Part shown: positions 37,466 through 46,806 of the stretch, in pieces | How the letters are laid out: the number at the start of each line of letters is the position of its first letter | Position numbering within the stretch: position 1 is the stretch's first letter | Assembly: GCA_030145205.1 (NCBI GenBank) | Contig: JAQYVZ010000013.1 | Location: forward strand, 19,182 to 83,181 | DNA: 64,000 bases | Source: Desulfuromonadales bacterium | GTDB taxonomy: Bacteria; Desulfobacterota; Desulfuromonadia; Desulfuromonadales; BM103 | Direction: 5' to 3' | The notes under the pieces: generated by a model | The model's input: only the letters and a program-made list of their open reading frames with translations | What the model was told of the DNA's origin: nothing | Databases searched by the model: none | Made by a program: the position numbers and the translations under genes

Positions 37466-38454
37466 CTCGCCCCCCCTTGCCGTACGACACCAAAGGTGCG
37501 GGGCCGCATGTAGCGATCAATCAGGGGCGTCGCGGCATTCATCAGCAGGATGGCGAAGGAGACCCCCTCGGGGTAACCGCCGAACAGGCGAATGATCACG
37601 GTCAACACGCCGCAACCAACCCCGAACAGGATCATCCCGCCGGGAGAGACCGGCGTGGTCACCATGTCGGTTGCCATAAAGAAAGCACCGAGGATCAGGC
37701 CGCCGGTCAACAGGTGGAACAGCGGGTCCGGGTACTTGCCGGGATCGACCAGCCAGAAGAGGCCGGAGAGAATCATCACGCTCGCCACGTAAGAGAGCGG
37801 GATATGCCAGGTCAGGATTTTGCGTCGAAACAGGTAGATGGCGCCACCCAGCAGGGCCAGCGCGGAGACTTCGCCCACACACCCTGGCATGTTGCCGACC
37901 AAGTAGCTGAAGGTGCCACCCTGCAACCCTTCCGGCAGTCGACCGGTCAGCATCACGGCGGTCTTCCATTCGCCCAAGGGCGTGGCGGCCGTCACCGCGT
38001 CAACACCATAGCGAAGCGGGGTCGGCGCCGTCCAGCGGGTCATCTGCACCGGGAAAGAGATCAGCAGCACCACCCGGGCGACCAGCGCCGGATTGAACAG
38101 ATTGTAGCCGAGACCGCCGAAGATCTGTTTGCCAATACCGATCGCGATCACCGCCCCGAGCAGGGTCATCCACCAGGGGCTGGTCGGCGGCAGATTCAGC
38201 CCCAAAAGAATCCCGGTCACGACCGCGCTGCCGTCATTCAGAGTCACCGGCTGCTTCATGAGTCGCTGACAAACCACTTCGCATGCCATGCACCCCAGCA
38301 CAGCAATCAACAGTACGGCCAGGGCCGGCACACCGAAGAAAAAGATGGCCGCCGCGCAGGCCGGCAACAAGCTGTAGATCACCGCCCGCATGATCTGCGG
38401 TGTCGACGCCCCCGAATGGATATGGGGAGAAGAAGAGAGATAGACCTGTTCCAC
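37462..38454 (-). CDS. rnfD: Electron transport complex subunit RnfD (covalent FMN)
   Basis: A 330-residue membrane subunit with about nine helices. SSPHIHSGAST at the N-terminus and the flavin threonine region VDAVTAATPLG at about residue 158-168 are typical; most homologues read SGATPL, so TAATPL is a mild variant that keeps the Thr. EGVSFAILLMNAATPLIDRY closes the protein. It begins directly after the rnfC stop. Confidence 0.95.
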   Translation of the reverse strand: MEQVYLSSSPHIHSGASTPQIMRAVIYSLLPACAAAIFFFGVPALAVLLIAVLGCMACEVVCQRLMKQPVTLNDGSAVVTGILLGLNLPPTSPWWMTLLGAVIAIGIGKQIFGGLGYNLFNPALVARVVLLISFPVQMTRWTAPTPLRYGVDAVTAATPLGEWKTAVMLTGRLPEGLQGGTFSYLVGNMPGCVGEVSALALLGGAIYLFRRKILTWHIPLSYVASVMILSGLFWLVDPGKYPDPLFHLLTGGLILGAFFMATDMVTTPVSPGGMILFGVGCGVLTVIIRLFGGYPEGVSFAILLMNAATPLIDRYMRPRTFGVVRQGGAR

Positions 38455-39771
38455 TTATCCGCTCCTCTTGCGAGCCAGGATTGCCGCCTTGGCATAACGG
38501 ATCGTCTGCACCAAGGGGATGGCGGCCGGGCAACTGTAGCTGCAGCAGCCGCATTCAATACAGTCAAGCGCCCGGTACTGTTCTGCCTCATCCAGCCGAT
38601 CCAGCCGACCGTAGGCGGCAATGGTCGTCGGCAGCAGGTTAGCTGGGCAAGCCTGCACGCAGCGGGCGCAGCGGATGCAGGGTTCCGTCTCGCGCAGGGC
38701 AAGATCAGTTTCAGTCAGCAACAGCAGCCCAGATGTGCCTCGCGTAGTTGGCACGTCCAAGCCAACTTGGGCCGCACCCATCATCGGGCCGCCGAGAATG
38801 ATCTTGCCCGGCTCCGCAGTGAGCCCGCCGCACACGTCAACCAGGTGACTGAGCGGTATCCCGATCCGGATGCGCAGATTCTTTGCTTCTGTGATCGCCG
38901 AGCCGGTCACTGTGCAGACCCGTTCGGTCAGGGGCAGGTTGCGCAGCACCGCATCAGCAATCGCCGCCACCGTGCCGACATTCTGTACCACCACACCGAT
39001 ATCCATCGGCAGACCACCGGAGGGGACTTCTCGTCCGGTCACAGCCTTGATCAGCTGTTTTTCCGCACCCTGCGGATATTTCACCTCGAGCGGCACCACC
39101 TCGACCGAGCTGTCAGCGCAGCGCTGCTGTAAATGCGCAATCGCGTCCGGCTTGTTCGCCTCGATGCCGATCACCACCCGGGCGTCCGGGAAAATTTTCT
39201 GCAGCACGCCGACCCCGTCGAGCAGACGGTCGGCTTCTTCCAGCATCAGGCGGTGGTCAGCGGTCAGGTATGGCTCGCACTCGACACCGTTGAGAATCAC
39301 CGTGTCGATCGGCTTCTCCGCCGGCGGGGACAGTTTGACATGTGCCGGGAAGGTGGCCCCGCCCATGCCGACCACACCCGCCAGGCGGATCTGCTCGACG
39401 ATATCCTCCGGCTCCAGACCGGACAAGGGTTCCGGCTTCGGAAAGTCGCCCCAGCGGTCCTCGCCATCGGCCCGGATCACCACAGCTGGCAGCAAAGCTC
39501 CCGAAGGATGCGGCCGCGGCTCCACGACAACGACTTCACCGGAGGTCGGTGCATGCACCGGCACCGAGACGAAGCCGTGCGCCTCGCCGATGATCTGTCC
39601 GCGGGCGACCGAATCTCCGGCGGCCACACAAGGCGTGGCCGGGGCGCCGATATGCTGGGACAGAGGCACCACAAATTCCGCCGGCAGAGGACACGCCTCA
39701 ATCGGTTTATCTGCGGACCATTCTTTATTGTCCGGGGGATGAATCCCGCCGGCAAAGGTCAACTGTCTCAT
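38455..39771 (-). CDS. rnfC: Electron transport complex subunit RnfC (NADH-binding)
   Basis: A 438-residue peripheral subunit that meets NADH, related to NuoF. FAGGIHPPDNK at the start, GMGGATFPAHVKLSP (glycine-rich NADH/FMN site), NGVECEPYLTADHR and two C-terminal [4Fe-4S] motifs (CIRCARCVQACP, CIECGCCSYSCP) are present. It has no long C-terminal repeat extension as in E. coli RsxC. Confidence 0.96.
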   Translation of the reverse strand: MRQLTFAGGIHPPDNKEWSADKPIEACPLPAEFVVPLSQHIGAPATPCVAAGDSVARGQIIGEAHGFVSVPVHAPTSGEVVVVEPRPHPSGALLPAVVIRADGEDRWGDFPKPEPLSGLEPEDIVEQIRLAGVVGMGGATFPAHVKLSPPAEKPIDTVILNGVECEPYLTADHRLMLEEADRLLDGVGVLQKIFPDARVVIGIEANKPDAIAHLQQRCADSSVEVVPLEVKYPQGAEKQLIKAVTGREVPSGGLPMDIGVVVQNVGTVAAIADAVLRNLPLTERVCTVTGSAITEAKNLRIRIGIPLSHLVDVCGGLTAEPGKIILGGPMMGAAQVGLDVPTTRGTSGLLLLTETDLALRETEPCIRCARCVQACPANLLPTTIAAYGRLDRLDEAEQYRALDCIECGCCSYSCPAAIPLVQTIRYAKAAILARKRSG

Positions 39772-39780
39772 AAGTTTCTA

Positions 39781-40626
39781 TCAGGCCGCATCTGACTTGA
39801 CCGGCACGACCGCTGGTTCAAAGCTGCTACCGACAGGGTAGCCATCGACGAAGTCCCGGATGCAGTGGGTCGGACATTTCGCCACAGCCGCTTTCGCCTC
39901 ATCGGCATCCTCGTAATTGACCCTGGCCAAAAAGTTTTCGACCCGATACGCATCAGGGACGGTTTTCAAACAAATGTGGCAGCCGAGACAGCCGATCTGG
40001 CAATATTTGCGGACGACGGCGCCCTTATCGTGGCTGTTGCAGAGCACATGGACGCTGGTCTTGAGCGGTACCATGTGAATCACCTGGCGCGGGCAAACCG
40101 CCACGCACTTACGACAGCCGGTGCATTTCCCCCGGTTGATCACTGCCAGGCCCTCAGCGGTAATCTCGATGGCATCGAACGGACAAGCTCTGACGCAGGT
40201 TCCCAGACCAAGACAGCCCGCCGGACAGATTTTCGGTCCACCGGCCAGTTTCTGTGCCGCAATACAGTCAGTCAGCCCCAAATATCGATATCGATTGCTG
40301 GCCGTCGTATTGTCACCCTGGCACATCACAGCGGCAATTTCCGGCTCCTTGAACACGACCTCGACACCGAGGATGTTGGCCACTCTGGCCGCGACCTCCA
40401 TCCCGCCTGGCGGACACTGGTTCGCCTCCGCTTTGCCGGCCACAAGAGCCTTGGCAAAGCCGGCACACCCCGGGTAGCCGCAGGCGCCGCAATTGACACT
40501 CGGCAGAACTTCCAGAATCGCGAGTTCGCGCGGGTCGACCTCCACGGCGAACTTCTTCGCCGCAAAGCCGAGGGCCACGGCGGCCGTCAAGCCGATCCCG
40601 CCCAGACTGAAAATGGCTGCCAACAT
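39781..40626 (-). CDS. rnfB: Electron transport complex subunit RnfB (ferredoxin-binding)
   Basis: A 281-residue subunit with an N-terminal membrane helix, a Fe-S domain with NCGACGYPGCAGFA and a distal Cys-Pro, two ferredoxin motifs (CLGLGTCVRACP, CTGCRKCVAVCP) and a further C-terminal Cys set (CQIGCLGCHICLK). It accepts electrons from ferredoxin and passes them into the membrane part. The extra C-terminal clusters make it longer than E. coli RsxB (about 190 residues). Confidence 0.95.
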   Translation of the reverse strand: MLAAIFSLGGIGLTAAVALGFAAKKFAVEVDPRELAILEVLPSVNCGACGYPGCAGFAKALVAGKAEANQCPPGGMEVAARVANILGVEVVFKEPEIAAVMCQGDNTTASNRYRYLGLTDCIAAQKLAGGPKICPAGCLGLGTCVRACPFDAIEITAEGLAVINRGKCTGCRKCVAVCPRQVIHMVPLKTSVHVLCNSHDKGAVVRKYCQIGCLGCHICLKTVPDAYRVENFLARVNYEDADEAKAAVAKCPTHCIRDFVDGYPVGSSFEPAVVPVKSDAA

Positions 40627-40650
40627 CGTCTTAAAGTTCCGTTTCCGGCC

Positions 40651-41232
40651 TTAACCTTTAACCAGGCCTGCAAACCCCATAAAGGCAAGGGACAACAGGC
40701 CAGCTGTGACCAGGGCGATCGCCGTGCCGCGGAAACTTCTCGGCACCGGGCAGAGGTCGAGACGCTCGCGCAAGCCGGCAAACAGCACCAGGGCCAGGGT
40801 GAAGCCGAGTGCCGCGCCGATCGCGAACACGACCCCTTCAAGGAAGGTGTATTCCTTCTGAATATTCAATACGGCAAGGCCGAGTACGGCGCAGTTGGTC
40901 GTAATCAGCGGAAGAAAAATGCCGAGGGACTGATACAGTACGGGGCTGACCTTCTGGATCACCATCTCCACCAATTGCACCAGCGAAGCGATCACCAGGA
41001 TAAAAGCGATGGTCTGCAGATACTCGATCCCGAAGGGCACCAGCAGAAAATACTGGATAAACCAGGTGACCACGGTGGCCACGGTCATGACAAAGGTCAC
41101 CGCCATTCCCATGCCGAGCGCGGTTTCGACCTTCTTGGACACCCCCATGAAAGGGCACAAGCCGAGAAAACGCGCCAGCACGAAGTTGTTGACGAAAATC
41201 GCGCTGACCATGATGAGAAGAAGCTCTGTCAT
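40651..41232 (-). CDS. rnfA: Electron transport complex subunit RnfA
   Basis: A 193-residue, six-helix membrane subunit. [17 protein letters not shown] carries the conserved Cys that shares a membrane-buried Fe-S cluster with RnfE, and [14 protein letters not shown] the second. First gene of the operon, about 35 bases after the predicted start of transcription. Confidence 0.96.
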   Translation of the reverse strand: MTELLLIMVSAIFVNNFVLARFLGLCPFMGVSKKVETALGMGMAVTFVMTVATVVTWFIQYFLLVPFGIEYLQTIAFILVIASLVQLVEMVIQKVSPVLYQSLGIFLPLITTNCAVLGLAVLNIQKEYTFLEGVVFAIGAALGFTLALVLFAGLRERLDLCPVPRSFRGTAIALVTAGLLSLAFMGFAGLVKG

Positions 41233-41273
41233 CGATCCGATTCGAATGCAGGGGGCAAATGGTCTGACCAGTG

Positions 41274-41302
41274 GTTATAAAACAGGTCACGTTCAGTGTC
41301 AA
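41274..41302 (-). promoter_or_regulatory. Predicted sigma-70 promoter of the rnf operon
   Basis: Minus strand: perfect -35 TTGACA (41297-41302), 17-base spacer, -10 TATAAC (41274-41279). This is close to consensus and suggests strong, possibly constitutive expression. The start is expected near 41267. Confidence 0.75.
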
Positions 41303-41480
41303 ACGCTAATCCCTCCCGGCCACTGAAGTCCAGAAAAAACCACAGAAACACAGTATTTTATTGTTGTCTGACGAGGACACTCCAGCCAGGCGAATTGCAC
41401 CCGATCTGCGTCTGTCGTGATGCCCCTGCCGACGAACAAAACGTTTGAAGCTCACTCCATTCTTTCGAACCGGCGAAACG

Positions 41481-42362
41481 TCATGTTAGAGAGCCCTGAA
41501 ACCCGAGTTCAGCGAGGGCCGGGTCAAGGTCGGCGGGGAGAGGACTGTCGATCACAACCGTAGTGTTGCTGAACGGGTCGACGAAGGACAGGTGTTTGCA
41601 GTGGAGAAAGGTCCGCGGCAACACAGCGGGGCAGGGCCCGCCGTAGCGCCGGTCGCCGAACAGGGGGTGGCCGAGAGTGGCGAACTGGCGGCGGATCTGA
41701 TGTTGACGACCGCTGTGCAGGGTCAATTCAAGGAGAGAGGCCTCTTCCGTTCGGGCCAGGGCACGAAAAGAGGTGTGCGCCTCCTTCAACTTCCCTTTGG
41801 CGGGGATCGTGCTGTGCAGGATGCCACTGCCGGCGGTTTTCCCGGCAACCAAAGCGAGGTACTGTTTTTCCACCTCGTCGCGCATGAACAGTCGACCGAG
41901 TTCGCCGCAGGCGTGCTTGCCCTTGCCGAAGATCACCGGACCGGAGGTCTCGAAGTCGAGTCGATGAATCGGGGCGATGGTGAAGCGATCCCCTCGTTCG
42001 GCCAACAGAACTTTGAGCCGGTCAGTCAGGTTGTCCTGCTCATGACCGACGCTGGCGTGGATCGCCAGGCTGGCCGGCTTGTCGGCCACCAGGATCTCGC
42101 GACTTTCATACAAAATCCGCACCTGCACCGAGGCCGGCGGGGCAGCGCCGAGCAGTTCGCGCACCCGACCGCTATCGGGCAGACGCACGGTTGCACCAAC
42201 CAGCAGCAGATCCTGTTCAGAGAACGGGCCTTTTTCGCCGAGGACGCGGCCCTTTTTCAGCAGCTGTCGTAAAAAAGCCCGGGGTGCGACAGGAATGCGT
42301 TGTTGCAGAAATTCAAGAACAGTCAGCTGCTGTTCAGACGGTTCGACGGTCAGGATCGGCAT
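41481..42362 (-). CDS. RluA-family pseudouridine synthase
   Basis: A 293-residue RNA-modifying enzyme. An S4-like N-terminal part (about 10-60) is followed by the catalytic domain with the family motif HRLDFETSG; D136 is the catalytic aspartate. SGRQHQIRRQFATLGHPLFGD is the second conserved stretch. Which uridine it targets (23S rRNA or tRNA) cannot be told. Single gene, divergent from the DUF2339 gene; the 295 bp between them (42363-42657) hold no element I can name. Confidence 0.92.
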   Translation of the reverse strand: MPILTVEPSEQQLTVLEFLQQRIPVAPRAFLRQLLKKGRVLGEKGPFSEQDLLLVGATVRLPDSGRVRELLGAAPPASVQVRILYESREILVADKPASLAIHASVGHEQDNLTDRLKVLLAERGDRFTIAPIHRLDFETSGPVIFGKGKHACGELGRLFMRDEVEKQYLALVAGKTAGSGILHSTIPAKGKLKEAHTSFRALARTEEASLLELTLHSGRQHQIRRQFATLGHPLFGDRRYGGPCPAVLPRTFLHCKHLSFVDPFSNTTVVIDSPLPADLDPALAELGFQGSLT

Positions 42363-42657
42363 CGCGTTGCTTTCGGAAGGTTCGGGTTGACTGGTAGAGC
42401 CTTGCTACAAGTATCCAACGATTTTCAATCTTACCACGGTCAATGAATTTGTTTATCTGGAAATGGGGAGTGAAAGGCAGGAACCGGGCCCCAAACGGAA
42501 GACCCGGTTCAAAAGAGGAAACAATCTGAGCGGGTTTCTCACTTTGAGTCCCCGCAGACATACGTTAATATCCTGTCTGAACACTGCCACACACTTGGGC
42601 CACGATGACCAGGAAAGATCTGCCTGGTCCGGCATCTGCCAGAGGAGGGAAACTGCA

Positions 42658-44316
42658 ATGAGCCTGAACGAGCAGGAACTGCTTGCCCGCCTGGCCAAGC
42701 TGGAAGAGCGCGTCACACAACTGGAAGGACAGACTCAGGCCACAAGCGGCGGCGACTTCACCTTTGAAGAGTTCCCGACGACGCAAGCGACTCCACCCTG
42801 GAAGCAGACGAAACGACCCCGCGAACCGCTCCCGATCACGCAGATCCTTGGCTGGGGTGGGATGATCGCGTTGGTTATGGCGGCGGCCTACCTGATCAAG
42901 CTCGGCATCGACCTCGGCTGGCTCACCCCGGTGCGCCAAATAATGCTCGCCTTTCTGAGTGGGGGCGGGCTGGTTGTTGCCGGCCTTGCTTTACGGCGGG
43001 CTGACCGGCAATACGCCAGCTTGTTGCCGGCCGGTGGTGTCGTCATTCTGTTCCTGACCAATTACGGCGCACACCTCTACTACCGACTGATCGAATTCCC
43101 GGCAGCGATTGGCGCGGTCGGCCTGACCTGCCTGCTCTCCCTCTGGCTCTGCCGGCACTTTACCAGCGAAATCTACGCTTTTTTCGCCATCATCGGCTCC
43201 TACAGCGCCCCGCTGATGTTAACAGGCCTGCGGGCAGAAGTCTCTGACCTGGCGATCTCCTATACGGCCTGGAGTCTGCTGTTCTGCGCGTTCAGCCTCT
43301 GGCTGAAACAGCGTCGCATCTATCTGCTCGCCGCCTATCTTGCCCTGCTCGGCTTCGATCTGATCTGGTATCAGCAGTGGCACGACGCGGCACAGCCCCA
43401 GTGGCAGGCAGCGCTGGTGTTCCAGTTTGTCCAGTTTGCTATTTTTTCTGTCGGCACGGCGCTGTTTACCCTGCAACACAAAAAACCGCTCGACCGCCAG
43501 ACAGCGCTGGCCCACCTGCCACCTCTACTGCTGTTCTACGCCCTGGAATACAGCCTGCTCGACCGCTACTTGCACCAGTGGGCCCCCTGGGTCGCCATCG
43601 GCAGCCTGCTGGTAGTGCTGGCGATTTACCTGGTCGCCCGTAGCGCCTTCAGTCACACGCTGGAGGGGGGGCGCCTGCTACTCAACGCTTACGCGGCAAT
43701 CGTCCTGTTCCATGCGGGTTACCTGGAGCTGCTACCAAACGACCTGGCGCCTTGGGCGGGACTGGCAGTCGGCCTGCTTCTGGCGACTTGGGCTGTCAGA
43801 CAAGGTGGTCTGAAGACCTCCAACTGGCCCTTGGCCGGCGCCCTGGCGCTGGTGTTCATTATCAACAGCCTGCGTACCCTGCTTCACTATGATGTGGATA
43901 ACGTCTTTCTGGGAGACTTTCTAGCCCTGATCTATGCCATTGAACTCTACACCGGCTATGCCCTGCTCAAAAAAACCGGAGCTTCGGTCATCTTCCGGAC
44001 AGCCTTACTCTATGCCGGCCACCTTGCGGCCATGGCCGCCCCCGTGCATATGTTTGATGGTCGGCTGCCCGCCTCCTTCTGTTGGGCGCTGCTGGCCGTT
44101 GTCGCCCTGCTTCTGGCGCTGAAGATCAAAGACAAGCTCCTGGCACAATCGTCACTGTTTGTCTTTACCGTCTCAGGAGCCAAAGTTCTATTGTACGACC
44201 TTGACCACGCCGCACCATTGATCCGGATCGCTTGTCTGGTCATTCTCGGTATCAGTTTTTATGTGGGCGGTTGGCTTTACCGTAAAGTCAGCGAGATTGA
44301 CAACTTGGGCTCTTAA
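42658..44316 (+). CDS. DUF2339 polytopic membrane protein
   Basis: A 552-residue protein with a short N-terminal coiled coil (LLARLAKLEERVTQLEG, about residues 7-25), a polar linker, and about 14 hydrophobic helices from residue 65 onward. WGGMIALVMAAAYLIKLGIDLGWL and IIGSYSAPLML are typical of DUF2339. Function of the family is unknown. The ATG at 42658 is fixed by AGAGGAGGG 7 bases ahead; an in-frame reading from 42463 would add 65 residues with no family match. Confidence 0.88.
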   Translation: MSLNEQELLARLAKLEERVTQLEGQTQATSGGDFTFEEFPTTQATPPWKQTKRPREPLPITQILGWGGMIALVMAAAYLIKLGIDLGWLTPVRQIMLAFLSGGGLVVAGLALRRADRQYASLLPAGGVVILFLTNYGAHLYYRLIEFPAAIGAVGLTCLLSLWLCRHFTSEIYAFFAIIGSYSAPLMLTGLRAEVSDLAISYTAWSLLFCAFSLWLKQRRIYLLAAYLALLGFDLIWYQQWHDAAQPQWQAALVFQFVQFAIFSVGTALFTLQHKKPLDRQTALAHLPPLLLFYALEYSLLDRYLHQWAPWVAIGSLLVVLAIYLVARSAFSHTLEGGRLLLNAYAAIVLFHAGYLELLPNDLAPWAGLAVGLLLATWAVRQGGLKTSNWPLAGALALVFIINSLRTLLHYDVDNVFLGDFLALIYAIELYTGYALLKKTGASVIFRTALLYAGHLAAMAAPVHMFDGRLPASFCWALLAVVALLLALKIKDKLLAQSSLFVFTVSGAKVLLYDLDHAAPLIRIACLVILGISFYVGGWLYRKVSEIDNLGS

Positions 44317-44354
44317 CAGAAACTTTTCTCTTTTAAATCCTTCCAAATTCTTTT

Positions 44355-45056
44355 ATGAGAACGAACGAAAAAATGTTCAAAAAAATTATAACATTCATAA
44401 AACAAACCCTCCCCTTCCTCTCTGAGACGAAGACCACAGAACACATCTTTACGGAAATTTACGAAAAAAATGTGTGGCACGAAGATGAGACCCCATCGGG
44501 AACAGGCTCAGCGCTTCAACAGACCCGGAAAATTATCAAAGAGTTGCCGGCCCTTTTGATCGACTTGAACATTTCGACCATGCTGGACATCCCGTGTGGC
44601 GACTTTCACTGGATGAAGACTATTGACCTGAACGGCATCGGTTACACGGGAGCAGATATTGTCAAGGAAATCATTGAGAAGAACAATAAGACCCACGGAG
44701 GGGACAAGATTCATTTTCAAAACCTGAATCTGATTTCAGACAAGCTTCCCGAAGTTGACATGGTATTTTGTCGCGATTGCCTTGTCCATCTGTCGTTTGC
44801 CGATGTTACCTTGGCTCTCCAGAATATAATCCGGAGTCAGTCCTTGTATTTACTCACAACAACCTTTACTCAACAAACTGGCAACGCAGACATAGAGACA
44901 GGTTTATGGCGCCCCCTCAACCTGGAGCTCCCTCCTCTGAGTTTCCCCCCGCCACTCAAAGTTATTAATGAAGACTGTACGGAAGGGGGCGGTGCCTATG
45001 CTGATAAATCCCTCGGTCTCTGGAGAATCGCCGACCTTCGTGAGAGACTGTTCTGA
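44355..45056 (+). CDS. Class I SAM-dependent methyltransferase-like protein, AT-rich, probably acquired
   Basis: A 233-residue protein with motif I as LDIPCGDFHW, an acidic GYTGADIV after strand 2, and DMVFCRDCLVHLS in place of motif IV. This resembles small methyltransferases found in surface-glycan and natural-product clusters. The gene is clearly richer in A/T than its neighbours, has no good ribosome site (ATG at 44355 or 44373), and splits DUF2339 from def. No partner genes are present. The substrate is unknown. Composition and isolation point to horizontal transfer. Confidence 0.72.
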   Translation: MRTNEKMFKKIITFIKQTLPFLSETKTTEHIFTEIYEKNVWHEDETPSGTGSALQQTRKIIKELPALLIDLNISTMLDIPCGDFHWMKTIDLNGIGYTGADIVKEIIEKNNKTHGGDKIHFQNLNLISDKLPEVDMVFCRDCLVHLSFADVTLALQNIIRSQSLYLLTTTFTQQTGNADIETGLWRPLNLELPPLSFPPPLKVINEDCTEGGGAYADKSLGLWRIADLRERLF

Positions 45057-45158
45057 CCATAAGGATCTCTCATTTAGGTATCAATGAACAATACGAGAGT
45101 TGACTTCAGGCGGTCGAGACTTTTATTATTTAAGAAGACAACAACCACGAACGAACCC

Positions 45159-45188
45159 GGCCCGGTCGTAACCCTGACCGGGCCATTT
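45159..45188 (+). terminator. Hairpin between the methyltransferase gene and def
   Basis: GGCCCGGTC (45159-45167) and GACCGGGCC (45176-45184) form a perfect 9-bp stem, followed by ATTTCAATC. The T run is poor. It lies 21 bp before def and may end the upstream transcript or act in the def leader. Confidence 0.5.
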
Positions 45189-45205
45189 CAATCAGGCAGA
45201 GGATT

Positions 45206-45724
45206 ATGGCACTCTTGCAGATTTTGCATTACCCGGACCCCGTGCTCAGTAAGAAAGCGGAGCCGGTCACTGAATTTGACGATGACCTCAAGCAGTTGGC
45301 GGAGGACATGGCGGAGACGATGTATGCCGCGCCGGGCATCGGCCTGGCCGCACCGCAGGTCGGCGTTAGCAAGCGAATGGTCATCATCGACTGTGCGCCG
45401 AAGGATGAACCGGCGCAGCTGACGATCCTGGTCAACCCCGAGATCTGCGACGCCGAAGGAGAGTGTTTTGAAGAGGAAGGTTGCCTCTCGGTCCCTGACT
45501 ACTATGCCTCAGTGCATCGCCACAGCAAGATCACGATCCGCTACCAGGACCTGACCGGCCATGCTCACCAGGCAGAGGCCGAGGGTCTGCTCGCCATCTG
45601 CTGTCAGCATGAGTTCGACCACCTTGAAGGCATCCTGTTTGTCGATCGCCTTTCCCCTTTGAAACGCGGCATATTCCGCAAGAAGTGGCAAAAGTTGCAA
45701 GCCCGCCAAATGGAGAAAATGTAA
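45206..45724 (+). CDS. def: Peptide deformylase
   Basis: A 172-residue metalloenzyme that removes the formyl group from new proteins. All three motifs are intact: GIGLAAPQVG at 44-53, EGCLSVP with the metal ligand C93, and QHEFDHLEG with H135, E136 and H139. Its stop overlaps the fmt start by one base (TAATG), so formylation and deformylation enzymes are made together. Confidence 0.97.
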   Translation: MALLQILHYPDPVLSKKAEPVTEFDDDLKQLAEDMAETMYAAPGIGLAAPQVGVSKRMVIIDCAPKDEPAQLTILVNPEICDAEGECFEEEGCLSVPDYYASVHRHSKITIRYQDLTGHAHQAEAEGLLAICCQHEFDHLEGILFVDRLSPLKRGIFRKKWQKLQARQMEKM

Positions 45725-46665
45725 TGCAACCCAATGAAATACGGACGGTGTTCATGGGAACGCCGGAGTTTGCCCTCGGCACCCTGCAGGGCCTGATCGA
45801 CGCCGGGTGCGACCTGGTCGGTGTTTACACCCAGCCGGACCGACCGAAAGGACGCGGCAAACAGCTGGCGGCACCGCCGGTCAAAGAGTTGGCTCTCAAA
45901 TATGACATCCCGGTGTACCAGCCGGTCAAGCTGCGTGCCCCGGAAGCGGTGGCCGAGCTGCAGGAGATCGCTCCCGACCTGATCGTGGTGGTCGCCTATG
46001 GCCAGATCCTGCCGCAGAGCGTACTCGACATCCCGAAGTACAGCTGCATCAACGTGCACGCCTCATTGCTCCCGAAATATCGCGGCGCCGCGCCGATCAA
46101 CAAGGCGATCATTGACGGCGAGACCGAAACCGGCATCACCACCATGCATATGGACGCGGGTCTGGATACCGGCGACATGCTGGTCAAGCGCAGCCTGGCG
46201 ATCGGCGCGAACGAAACCGCTGGCGAGCTGCACGACCGCCTTGCCCTGCTCGGCCGCGAGACCATGGAAGAAACCCTCAAGCAGCTCTGCGCCGGCACCT
46301 TGACTCCCGAGAAGCAGGATGATGATCTGACCTGCTACGCGCCGCTGATGAAGAAAGAGGACGGCCGCATCGACTGGAGCCGTTCGGCGACCGAGCTGCA
46401 CAACCAGGTGCGCGGCCTCGATCCCTGGCCCGGCGCCTACACCTCCCTGAACGGCGAGCTGCTCAAGCTGGCGGCAACCCGCGCCGCCACCGGCCAGGGC
46501 GAGCCGGGCAGCATCGTGGCCGCTGACGTGGACGGCGTGCAGGTCGCCTGCGGTGACGGTGTGCTGGTCATCGGCCAGCTGCAACTGTCCGGACGCAAAC
46601 GGCTGAACGCGGCTGACTTCCTGCGCGGCCAGCCACTGCCGCCCGGAACGCGCTTCGGCGACTGA
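45724..46665 (+). CDS. fmt: Methionyl-tRNA formyltransferase
   Basis: A 313-residue enzyme that formylates initiator Met-tRNA. FMGTPEFALGTL at the start, NVHASLLPKYRGAAPI and GETETGITTMHMD surround the folate and catalytic sites, and the C-terminal OB-fold tRNA domain is complete. The ATG at 45724 overlaps the def stop. Followed by a strong terminator. Confidence 0.97.
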   Translation: MQPNEIRTVFMGTPEFALGTLQGLIDAGCDLVGVYTQPDRPKGRGKQLAAPPVKELALKYDIPVYQPVKLRAPEAVAELQEIAPDLIVVVAYGQILPQSVLDIPKYSCINVHASLLPKYRGAAPINKAIIDGETETGITTMHMDAGLDTGDMLVKRSLAIGANETAGELHDRLALLGRETMEETLKQLCAGTLTPEKQDDDLTCYAPLMKKEDGRIDWSRSATELHNQVRGLDPWPGAYTSLNGELLKLAATRAATGQGEPGSIVAADVDGVQVACGDGVLVIGQLQLSGRKRLNAADFLRGQPLPPGTRFGD

Positions 46666-46709
46666 CAGACAATCTTTAGATCCTGACCGAAACCGAAGAA
46701 AATCGTACA

Positions 46710-46746
46710 AACGGGCCCTTGATTTCAGCAGGGCCCGTTCTTATAT
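46710..46746 (+). terminator. Rho-independent terminator after def-fmt
   Basis: AACGGGCCCT (46710-46719) and AGGGCCCGTT (46730-46739) form a perfect 10-bp stem with a 10-base loop, followed by CTTATATT. Confidence 0.85.
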
Positions 46747-46806
46747 TGAGCCGCACAGCAACCGAAAGACCCATTACGGCTGGCTCCAATTCCCTTTTGA
46801 GGATTT

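Noticed and set aside
37378..39132. 584-codon open frame on the plus strand across rnfG, rnfD and rnfC
   Set aside because: Antisense shadow of the rnf genes; the protein is a His/Gln/Arg-rich string without structure.
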